The position numbers and the translations under genes are program-made. From Candidatus Latescibacterota bacterium (GTDB lineage Bacteria; Latescibacterota; UBA2968; UBA8231), in contig RKRN01000132.1 in the NCBI GenBank assembly GCA_007571365.1, positions 1 through 34,421 of the forward strand: DNA of 34,421 nucleotides, given 5' to 3'. Positions within the stretch are counted from its first letter, which is position 1. Each line of letters begins with the position of its first letter. The notes under the pieces are model-generated. The model was not told the origin of the DNA and made no database searches. It saw only the letters and a program-made list of their open reading frames with translations. Of this stretch, positions 14,636-21,224 are shown piece by piece.

Positions 14636-16564
14636 TTACCAAGCTGTTGGCAAATCGTAGGTCGGCGCGTTCACGTGCCGCTGCAAGCCGATTTCGAGGC
14701 GGATTTCAGTCCCCGGCGGCAAGGCTACTGCAAAGTGCGCGTCGTGGACGGCAACGCGCTTGGTCGCCTGCTTCACAGGCGGCGCAGCATAGCTTCCCAC
14801 CGGGCCCGGGTACGCACTTTCCAAGCAATGGTACGCGACCTCCCCAAACCGATGCTCAGCCAAGGTTCCAGCTTGCAGCAACACCTTGCGGGCGTCCAGC
14901 GCACTTAGGTTCACCAAATGCACCACGAGGCGATCCCGCTCCACCGTCTCGACGAGCGCAGCCACATCCGCTGGCAGCCCCGGGCGTTTGCGCTCGGCGT
15001 CAAAGTAGCGCAGCGGGGCCATCAAGATGCCGCCGTTGTACAAAAGCTGCGGCGCACCCAAGGTGAGTTGGATGAGTGCCTCGGTCGTCACCGGATTTAG
15101 CTGCTGCCACCAGTGGATGTGATTATCGCGGGGGTCGGTTTCGTCGCGGCGGATCAGCTCCATCCGCCGATAGACTTGGGCAAGAGCCGCTTGGAGGATC
15201 AGCACTGGGTAGTCGGGGTTTTCGCCCTTGAGATAGCAAAACCACGGCGGCTCGTGGTACGCGTCCTCTTTGTTGTGGAACGGCACCACGGTGCGCCAGT
15301 CGTAGCGCTCTTTGGTGCGTAGCATTTCGAGCATTTCCCAATCAGCGGCTGCCCCACAGACATTCCACAGCGCGGCCGGATACATGGCCGCCAGCGGCTG
15401 GAAGTCCGACCACCCCTTGGCCCCGTAGCAATAGGGCACCACAAAGCTTTTTTTGTCGTCGCCGAGCGCGGTTAGCTGGCCGATCCAGTGGTCGCCCAAG
15501 CTCATCTCGATTTGGCCTAAGTCGGCCATTTTCCCCTGCTCCAAGACCTTTCTGAGCTGGGTGCGGGGCAGTTCGAGATACTTTTCCTCACCGGTCAGCA
15601 CATAGCAATGGGTGCCGGCCAAAATGGCCGCCATGGCGATGTTGTACAACCCGTGCGGCCACGTCCAGCCATACATGCTCCCATACCAGCGTCCTTCCAT
15701 GTATTCCCCGACCTGCCCACTTAGCCCCACGTTGTCGGGCAACAGGCCCCCATTGGCCGCGGCCCGTTCGATCCACGCATCCACGTATTCGAGCAGCCAA
15801 GCGCGATATTTGCCGTCGCCGGTCAGGTAGAAGGCGTTGGCGATTAGCGAGGTAACGTGCAGGTTGGTGGCGCAATCGCCCCGAGCCATGCGCTCCTTCA
15901 TGGCCTGCCCCATGCGCCGTGCCTTGGCTGGGTCCTTGAGATCTTCGGGCGCGTCAATCCCCGCTAAGTCCTCGTAGGGCAGGCCATAGCGCGCCATCCC
16001 CGGACTGTAGCCATACGACGGCTCGGCGTCCTCTTCGTACAGCCAGCGCGGCCCCTTGCTACCGTTGTGCGCGCACTTGATGATTTTGTGCTCTGGGTCG
16101 TAGTTGAGGGCCTCTGGGTCTTCGTTGAGATAGAAACCGGCAAAGCGTCGCGCCCGCGCCGCATTCTCGGCGTGGGTCGGATCGGCCATGCACAAAAGGT
16201 AGAAGTAGATGTAGCTCTCGCTCTGGTGGAACTGGTCGTAGCCGATCTCATATTCTTTGTCCACGTGGCCGTATTCTACCATCAGCTCGGTAGTGGCTTC
16301 CCATTGCCGCTGGCCCAAGGTGAGCAAATGATCGCCGCCGCCGAGCAAGTACAGCAGCGGCCAGTTGTAGAAACTCTCGTAGAAATCGTCGGCCCCGTCG
16401 CGAGAGTGGCGCCGGCCGTCGCGCCAGATCAAGCGGCCATCAGGGTGGGTGTACTTTGCCAAGAACGGCTGGACGGCGTCTTCCATCGCCTTGATTAACT
16501 GCCGCTCCAACACGGCCCAAGCCGGGAGCTGGACGAGCGGCAGAGTGGCTTCAATAACGGTCAT
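14636..16564 (-). CDS. Large (alpha/alpha) toroid glycosidase-like protein
   Basis: The protein has 642 residues and no signal peptide. Residues 1-470 are helical with repeated aromatic/acidic loops, as in (alpha/alpha)6-barrel glycosidases and lyases: DDFYESFYNWP, GYDQFHQSESYIYFYLLCM, HVTSLIANAFYLTGDGKY, and EGRWYGSMYGWTWPHGLYNI. The last 130 residues are beta-rich (RLVVHLVNLSA, PPGTEIRLEI), as in the C-terminal sandwich of such enzymes. I do not recognise a defined GH or PL family. Acidic and aromatic residues at loop ends suggest carbohydrate binding. It ends 81 bases before the aldo/keto reductase, so a shared sugar pathway is possible. Confidence 0.65.
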   Translation of the reverse strand: MTVIEATLPLVQLPAWAVLERQLIKAMEDAVQPFLAKYTHPDGRLIWRDGRRHSRDGADDFYESFYNWPLLYLLGGGDHLLTLGQRQWEATTELMVEYGHVDKEYEIGYDQFHQSESYIYFYLLCMADPTHAENAARARRFAGFYLNEDPEALNYDPEHKIIKCAHNGSKGPRWLYEEDAEPSYGYSPGMARYGLPYEDLAGIDAPEDLKDPAKARRMGQAMKERMARGDCATNLHVTSLIANAFYLTGDGKYRAWLLEYVDAWIERAAANGGLLPDNVGLSGQVGEYMEGRWYGSMYGWTWPHGLYNIAMAAILAGTHCYVLTGEEKYLELPRTQLRKVLEQGKMADLGQIEMSLGDHWIGQLTALGDDKKSFVVPYCYGAKGWSDFQPLAAMYPAALWNVCGAAADWEMLEMLRTKERYDWRTVVPFHNKEDAYHEPPWFCYLKGENPDYPVLILQAALAQVYRRMELIRRDETDPRDNHIHWWQQLNPVTTEALIQLTLGAPQLLYNGGILMAPLRYFDAERKRPGLPADVAALVETVERDRLVVHLVNLSALDARKVLLQAGTLAEHRFGEVAYHCLESAYPGPVGSYAAPPVKQATKRVAVHDAHFAVALPPGTEIRLEIGLQRHVNAPTYDLPTAW

Positions 16565-16630
16565 TGCTTTTTGCCTGTGGGAAAGTGCTATATGAGGGAG
16601 AGTAGTACCGCTTCTTCGGGAACTTACAGG

Positions 16631-16999
16631 CTACTGCTTGATTTCGGATACGATCGATTCAACAGATACTTTGACCCGGGCAGCTTTCCATACCGCCCAA
16701 ACAGTCCAAATCAGTGAGACTAACGCCAAAAGTAAGAACACCGCCTGCCAAGTGGCTGCCGGAACCCCCAATTGGTCTTTGAATTCAGCCGTAGTTTGTG
16801 CAACAGTGAGTGTCACCAAGAGAGCCGCTGGCGTCCACCACGCCCGTTTGGCTCCAAGGCGGTTAATAGCGTTTTGCAAACAGAGCCGCAGCTTATCCTC
16901 GGTGGTCACAATAACAACCTGCTCTAGATTCCAGTGTATTGTATTTGTTTGGTAGAGTTTCTGCTGGAGTACCTCTTCGGATATTTCGCCTTCATTCAT
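16631..16999 (-). CDS. Small two-helix membrane protein coupled to the Sel1 gene
   Basis: The start at ATG 16999 overlaps the end of the Sel1 gene by eight bases, and AAAAGG lies just upstream inside that gene. The 122-residue protein has a soluble N-terminal part of about 50 residues, a hydrophobic segment near 54-68 and a stronger one at 82-105 (VFLLLALVSLIWTVWAVW), then a basic/acidic tail. I do not recognise the family. The coupling suggests that it works with the Sel1 protein, perhaps as its membrane anchor. This is inference. Confidence 0.65.
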   Translation of the reverse strand: MNEGEISEEVLQQKLYQTNTIHWNLEQVVIVTTEDKLRLCLQNAINRLGAKRAWWTPAALLVTLTVAQTTAEFKDQLGVPAATWQAVFLLLALVSLIWTVWAVWKAARVKVSVESIVSEIKQ

Positions 17000-17588
17000 C
17001 GTGAACCTTTTCCATTTTTTCGCGTGCCCGGTACTGGGCATCGACAACTTGAGCAGCGGGCAACATTTTGGCAATTATATCGCGTTTTTCACGTGCTTCC
17101 TCGTTGCCTCGAGCTGCAGCGAGGTTCCACCAAGCATGGGCTTCCACATAGTCTTGCAGTACGCCTTGGCCATTTGCATACATAACGCCAAGATCGTGCT
17201 GGGCTTGAGCTAGTCCTTGATCCGCGGCTTTGCGGAGCCACTTCACCGCCTCCGCATAGTCCTGCGGCACGCCATGGCCAAGGGCATACATAGCACCTAA
17301 GTTTTGCTGGGCTTGAGCCAGTCCTTGATCGGCAGCCTTGCGGAACCACTTTGCCGCCTGCACATGGTCTTGCCGCACACCATGACCAAGGGCATACATC
17401 GTGCCCAAGATGTTAAGGCTTTTGGTAAATCCTTGGTCGGCAGCCTTGCGGAGCCACTTCACTGCCTCCACATAGTCTTGCCGCACACCACGACCAGCGA
17501 AATATCGCCAGCCCAAGTCGTACTGTGCTTGCGTATCGCCTGCCGCAGCCCGCTGTCTCAAGTCTTCTATCATATGGGACGCGTTCAT
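16992..17588 (-). CDS. Sel1-repeat (TPR-like) protein
   Basis: I chose ATG 17588 because AAGGAGG lies 7 bases upstream; a longer frame would run back through the SDR-tail remnant. The 198-residue product carries four SEL1 repeats of about 36 residues (17-51, 52-87, 88-123, 124-160) with the motif A-x-x-x-LG-x-MYA-x-GHGV-x-QD-x-x-x-A-x-KW-x-RKAADQG. Repeats 2-4 are very alike, suggesting recent internal amplification. Such solenoids act as protein-interaction scaffolds. The charged C-terminal tail overlaps the start of the membrane protein gene. No signal peptide is seen. Confidence 0.85.
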   Translation of the reverse strand: MNASHMIEDLRQRAAAGDTQAQYDLGWRYFAGRGVRQDYVEAVKWLRKAADQGFTKSLNILGTMYALGHGVRQDHVQAAKWFRKAADQGLAQAQQNLGAMYALGHGVPQDYAEAVKWLRKAADQGLAQAQHDLGVMYANGQGVLQDYVEAHAWWNLAAARGNEEAREKRDIIAKMLPAAQVVDAQYRAREKMEKVHDE

Positions 17589-17625
17589 AACTGGCCTCCT
17601 TTTCTTGACTACCGTTGCTTGCTCC

Positions 17626-17697
17626 TTACCCGTTCTCCCCTTCATAACTCCACACTGCCCCCGTCGTATACGTATTCCACGCCGATACCTCGGCGTC
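17626..17697 (-). pseudogene. Orphan 3' end of a short-chain dehydrogenase gene
   Basis: Between an in-frame TAG (17698-17700) and a TAA (17626-17628) lie 23 codons ending NTYTTGAVWSYEGENG. The neighbouring SDR ends NTYTTGAVWSVKGGKG. Over the 33 bases coding SWVAGTTYTN (17647-17676 and beyond, against 18024-18053) only three bases differ. It has no start and only the last turn of the fold, so it is debris: either an echo of the neighbouring SDR's 3' end, 377 bases away, or the tail of a lost paralogue. Confidence 0.65.
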
Positions 17698-17734
17698 CTA
17701 TCAGGCTGATCGGGATGAAACAGACTCGTGCAGC

Positions 17735-17980
17735 CTAGTAGAGCTTTTGCAAAAACTCGGTAAAGCTGCTTGCTACTTCGGCTGTGTCTTTGCTTTCGTG
17801 ATCCCAAAAAACCACCGCATCAACCTGTCTGTCTGTCATGCTAAAGGCGATGAGATTTCCAAAGGGATCGCGGGCGATGGGGATTAGATTGTCAGCGGCA
17901 ATGGCCTGCGCCGTGACAACCGTTTCTTCAATATCAATATGGTACTGAACTGGTCGGAAATGGCTTTTGAATTTAAATCG
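17735..17980 (-). pseudogene. C-terminal remnant of a SUKH (SMI1/KNR4) family protein
   Basis: The frame reads about 80 residues ending NLIPIARDPFGNLIAF, then AVVFWDHESK and VASSFTEFLQKLY before TAG. This is the typical C-terminal half of SMI1/KNR4 (SUKH) proteins, many of which are immunity proteins for nuclease toxins. The frame stays open back to 18019, inside the SDR end region, but has no start codon before an internal Met far into the conserved part. The N-terminal 60-80 residues are missing. It lies between the SDR gene and its 3'-end echo. The Sel1 gene downstream may belong to the same accessory module. Confidence 0.65.
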
Positions 17981-18002
17981 CTCATCCCTAGTTGTAAACC
18001 TC

Positions 18003-18758
18003 TCACCCCTTGCCCCCCTTCACACTCCACACCGCCCCGGTCGTGTACGTATTCCGCTCCGAGCACAAAAACTCAATCACCTCGGCCACTTCCGCCGCGT
18101 CCGAGTAGCGTCCAATCGGATTGCCCGGGTCGCGCAGGTGCGCCTCGTCAAAGCGCGGCACCACCATGTCGGTTAGCGCCCGGCCCGGCTCAACGCCGTT
18201 GACGAATACCCCCTGCCGCGGCCAAGCATCGCCCAACGCCTGAATAAACGACCACACCGCGCCCTTGGACACCGAGTACGGCACCTGATTGGGACTGCCG
18301 TTGCGCGCGCCCGAAGAAATCGTCACACAGCGCCCCCACCCCCACTTGAGCATCTGCGGAATCGCCGCCTGATGCGCGTAGTACACCCCATGCACGTTGA
18401 TCTGCATGACCTTGGCAAACTGCGCGGCCGTCTGCTCGAAAAAGGGCTTCTCCCACCCCAAGATACCGGCACTGCACACGAGGATATCCAGCCGCCCAAA
18501 AGCCGCCATCGCTTGGGCCACCGCCTCGTGTACCTGCCCCTCGTCGGTCACGTCCGTCTCGACAAACAGGGCCTGCTGCCCCATCGCCTCGATTTCCCGC
18601 ACCCGCTCTTGTGCTTCTTCTGCCAGCACATCGACAATAACAAGGTGCCGCCCGGCCTCAGCCAAGCGCAGTGCGGTCGCCCCGCCGATGCCGCGCGCAC
18701 CCCCCGTAACCAGGGCTACCCGCTGCTCGGCCGGTGCTGCAAATCGCAAATGTGCCAT
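18003..18758 (-). CDS. Short-chain dehydrogenase/reductase (SDR)
   Basis: The start at ATG 18758 has a strong ribosome site (GGGGAGG). The 251-residue protein has the classical SDR marks: TGGARGIG (18-25) for NAD(P) binding, D41 region VIVDV, CSAGIL in place of NNAG, the catalytic Ser near 139 (ISSG), and YSVSK (Y151, K155). The end YTTGAVWSVKGG is the usual last strand. Family members oxidise or reduce sugars, polyols and related alcohols. It is divergent from the enolase-superfamily dehydratase gene, with 114 bases between, consistent with a shared sugar-acid pathway. Confidence 0.9.
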   Translation of the reverse strand: MAHLRFAAPAEQRVALVTGGARGIGGATALRLAEAGRHLVIVDVLAEEAQERVREIEAMGQQALFVETDVTDEGQVHEAVAQAMAAFGRLDILVCSAGILGWEKPFFEQTAAQFAKVMQINVHGVYYAHQAAIPQMLKWGWGRCVTISSGARNGSPNQVPYSVSKGAVWSFIQALGDAWPRQGVFVNGVEPGRALTDMVVPRFDEAHLRDPGNPIGRYSDAAEVAEVIEFLCSERNTYTTGAVWSVKGGKG

Positions 18759-18872
18759 ACTATCCTCCCCTTGCTTGCGCAGTCGCGCCGTTTTCAATAA
18801 ATAAGCTACTTATCTCTGCTAGCAGACAACCTAGCCCTTCTAGCCCCTTTGCGATAATACGGAGCACACAAC

Positions 18873-20000
18873 ATGAAAATCGAACAGGTCGAATCCTTCC
18901 TAATCGGCAACGGCTACATCGTCCGCATTACCACCGACACCGGCCTGACCGGCATCGGTCAAACCGCCTGCTGGGGCTATCCCACCGCCGTGCAAAGTAT
19001 CGTCGACGTCTTCAAAAACTACCTCATCGGCCAAAATCCCCTCCGCATCGAACACCACTGGCAGCATCTCTACCGCATGGCTCCCTTCCGCGGCACGGCC
19101 ATCATGGGCGCCGTCTCAGCCGTGGATATCGCCCTCTGGGACATCAAGGGCAAGCACTTCGAGGTCCCGGTGTGGGAGCTGCTGGGCGGCAACGTCCGCG
19201 ACAAAATCCGCCTGCACCTGCTGTCTGGGGGCCGCACTCCAGCCGACAACTTCAACGCGGCCCAAACCGCTGTTGCCGAGGGTTTTACCGCCATCAAGTT
19301 CGACCCCATAACCACGGACTGCCACGACAAGGGCCAAGCGCGGATGATCCAAACCGCCGTCGAGTTAACCGCGGCCGCGCGCGAAGCCGGCGGCCCGGAT
19401 TTGGACCTGATTATCGAGTTGCACCGCAAGCTGACGCCCATGGTCTCCCTAGCACTTGCCGAGGCCCTCAAGCCCTTCCACGTCTTCTTCCTCGAAGACC
19501 CGATCCAAATCGACAGCATCTCAGCTCAAGCCCACATCGCACAAAAGTCTACCGTGCCCTTTGGCAATGGCGAGCGCTTTGTGTCTATATGGGAGTTCCG
19601 CGAGTTACTAGAGCAGGGCGGGCCGCAGTATTTGCGGCCGGATGTGGCCTTGGCCGGCGGCATTTCGCACTGTAAAAAAATCGCCGCCATCGGCGAAGCC
19701 TACCACTGCGCGGTAGTGACCCACAACTTTTTGGGGCCGCTTACTACCGCCGCCTCCCTACACCTCGACGCCTCAATTCCCAACTTTATCACCCAAGAAT
19801 ACACCAAAGGCGACGAAGCCCCACACAACGCGGTCTATCGCTGCGCGTACAAGCGCGAGGGCGGCTACATCCCGATTCCCCAAGCCCCGGGCCTCGGCGT
19901 GGCGCTAGACGATGAGTTAATTGAGCAAACGCCCTACAAACCCATCAACAACGCCGCCACGCCGCTGCGCACCGACGGCTCGGTGTCCTATGCCGTATGA
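18873..20000 (+). CDS. Enolase-superfamily sugar-acid dehydratase (mandelate racemase/MLE type)
   Basis: The 375-residue protein has the N-terminal capping domain and a modified TIM barrel with three acidic metal ligands: E182 (IIELHRK), E208 (FFLEDP) and E234 (FGNGER). A base His, H284, lies in VVTHNF, and IKFDP is near 141. This resembles galactonate/mannonate dehydratase-like members, which remove water from sugar acids to give 2-keto-3-deoxy acids. The first ligand is Glu rather than the more usual Asp. The gene starts 114 bases from the divergent SDR and ends 55 bases before thuA, with which it probably forms an operon. Confidence 0.87.
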   Translation: MKIEQVESFLIGNGYIVRITTDTGLTGIGQTACWGYPTAVQSIVDVFKNYLIGQNPLRIEHHWQHLYRMAPFRGTAIMGAVSAVDIALWDIKGKHFEVPVWELLGGNVRDKIRLHLLSGGRTPADNFNAAQTAVAEGFTAIKFDPITTDCHDKGQARMIQTAVELTAAAREAGGPDLDLIIELHRKLTPMVSLALAEALKPFHVFFLEDPIQIDSISAQAHIAQKSTVPFGNGERFVSIWEFRELLEQGGPQYLRPDVALAGGISHCKKIAAIGEAYHCAVVTHNFLGPLTTAASLHLDASIPNFITQEYTKGDEAPHNAVYRCAYKREGGYIPIPQAPGLGVALDDELIEQTPYKPINNAATPLRTDGSVSYAV

Positions 20001-20055
20001 GCAAAATGCCACCTGACCTCCCACAGACAACCACGCCCTACCACAGGAGGCCACA

Positions 20056-20703
20056 ATGAAGGTCCTAATTTTGTCCGGCTCCAACCATGGATTTGCCGCC
20101 AGTGCCGCGGTCATCCACGAGTTTTTGAATGCCCACGACGATCTGTCGGTCGCGCTTGACGACAACAAGGAGGTGTTAGCGTCAGATGGTCTGCGCGATT
20201 TTGATGTGCTGATCCACGGCACTGGCTTCACGCGAGTGGAGCGGCAGGAAGACGGTACTGTGCAGCGCGTACCCGAACTGACGCCCGCGCAAGAAGCCGG
20301 GCTGTTTGATTTTGTCGCTGGTGGCAAAGGGTTAGTCGGCATCCACGGCACCGCATGGTGGATTGGCGGCCAAGCCGTGGACTTGCTTGGCGGGCACGCC
20401 AACTGGCATCCGCCGGGCTTGACCTTCACCGTCTCCATTGTCGACAACGATCACCCGGTTACGCGGGGCGTACCCGACTTTGATGTGGAAGACGAGATTT
20501 ACATGTCGGCGTGGGACCCGGCCATCCGCATCTTGGCCACCGCCGAGTGGAGCGGCAGGCAGCACCCCCTAGCGTGGGTCAAACCCTACGGCACCGGGCG
20601 CGTGTTTTACACGACGTTGGGACACGGCCCGGGCACCTTTGCGCGCTTGGGCATGCAGCAGATGCTGGCGCAAGGAGTGCGGTGGGCCGGGGGAAGTTTA
20701 TAA
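20056..20703 (+). CDS. ThuA-like domain protein
   Basis: The 215-residue protein has a class I glutamine amidotransferase-like fold of the ThuA type: MKVLILSGSNHGF at the start, GLVGIHGTAWW near 93-104, DEIYMSAW, and the C-terminal block HPLAWVKPYGTGRVFYTTLGH. ThuA proteins belong to sugar (trehalose-like) utilisation loci; the biochemical role is poorly known. A good ribosome site (CAGGAGG) is present. The last 84 bases, from 20622, occur again at 21141-21224. This means the 3' end was duplicated, and this copy, which still completes the gene, is the intact one. Confidence 0.87.
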   Translation: MKVLILSGSNHGFAASAAVIHEFLNAHDDLSVALDDNKEVLASDGLRDFDVLIHGTGFTRVERQEDGTVQRVPELTPAQEAGLFDFVAGGKGLVGIHGTAWWIGGQAVDLLGGHANWHPPGLTFTVSIVDNDHPVTRGVPDFDVEDEIYMSAWDPAIRILATAEWSGRQHPLAWVKPYGTGRVFYTTLGHGPGTFARLGMQQMLAQGVRWAGGSL

Positions 20704-20705
20704 AA
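20622..20705 (+). repeat. Direct repeat copy A: functional thuA 3' end
   Basis: The 84 bases are repeated at a distance of 519 bases with only two differences (G20651/A21170 and C20656/T21175). Copy A encodes the last 27 codons and stop of thuA. Similarity stops at 20705/20706. Confidence 0.95.
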
Positions 20706-20812
20706 CCGGGTAACCTAGTCGTTACTAAGGATGACTTTCCCTGTTTTGCCTTGGTACGTGAAGTGCTAATGCTTCCCGACCGGACTGTCCCGTTTGGTCG
20801 TCGAATCCGCAC

Positions 20813-21061
20813 TCAGTTGTCGGCATAAACTGGCCTATATAGCGCAGAAACCGGCAGCACCATCGGTGGTTCCCCGACTCGTTTGATTAGGTACGGCCCA
20901 CGGCCAAAACTTTGTACGGCCTTGTCGGCTGCCACTTCAAACGAGTCATATATTCCAGCTAGCTGGGCCTCATGCACAACGACCCATTTGCCAAAATGAT
21001 CCAATTCAAGGTCGTCCCGCATGCGTTCGTACGCGGCCATTTCCTCTTTTAACCCAGGCAT
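20813..21061 (-). CDS. 82-residue conserved-looking small protein between the thuA 3'-end copies
   Basis: The start has a ribosome site (TAGGAGAC) and its own promoter-like sequence. The protein opens with a helix (MPGLKEEMAAYERMRDDLE), then HFGKWVVVHEAQLAGIYDSFEVAADKAV is split by short turns into strand-strand-helix, followed by FGRGPYLIKRVGEPP. I recall similar small proteins in environmental and cyanobacterial genomes, often beside a retropepsin-like aspartic protease gene, but no such partner is visible here. Function is unknown. The gene runs antisense to thuA. The 109 bases after its stop hold nothing that I can assign. Confidence 0.7.
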   Translation of the reverse strand: MPGLKEEMAAYERMRDDLELDHFGKWVVVHEAQLAGIYDSFEVAADKAVQSFGRGPYLIKRVGEPPMVLPVSALYRPVYADN

Positions 21062-21079
21062 AGTATGTCTCCTACTTTC

Positions 21080-21108
21080 AGCGTACCACGATCAAATCGC
21101 CATGTCAA
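21080..21108 (-). promoter_or_regulatory. Candidate promoter of the 82-residue gene
   Basis: On the minus strand TTGACA (21103-21108) is followed after 17 bases by TACGCT (21080-21085). The -35 is perfect; the -10 keeps T, A and final T. A start near 21073 would leave a 12-base leader with the ribosome site at its 5' end, which is tight. With it the inserted segment would carry both promoter and gene. Confidence 0.45.
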
Positions 21109-21140
21109 CTGTGCCCTGCCACGCCCGCGATCCCGGGAGA

Positions 21141-21224
21141 ACACGGCCCGGGCACCTTTGCGCGCTTGGACATGTAGCAGATGCTGGCGCAAGGAGTGCG
21201 GTGGGCCGGGGGAAGTTTATAAAA
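21141..21224 (+). repeat. Direct repeat copy B: displaced thuA 3' end
   Basis: This is 82/84 identical to 20622-20705. The C to T change at 21175 turns the CAG codon (Gln) of the thuA frame into TAG, so the copy is non-coding debris. Its last bases (TTTATAAAA) also supply the stop codon and final Leu codon of the convergent heparinase-like gene on the minus strand. Confidence 0.95.

Noticed and set aside
17589..17807. Longer N-terminus for the Sel1 protein (start at 17807)
   Set aside because: It overlaps the SDR-tail and SUKH remnants in another frame and lacks a ribosome site; ATG 17588 has AAGGAGG.
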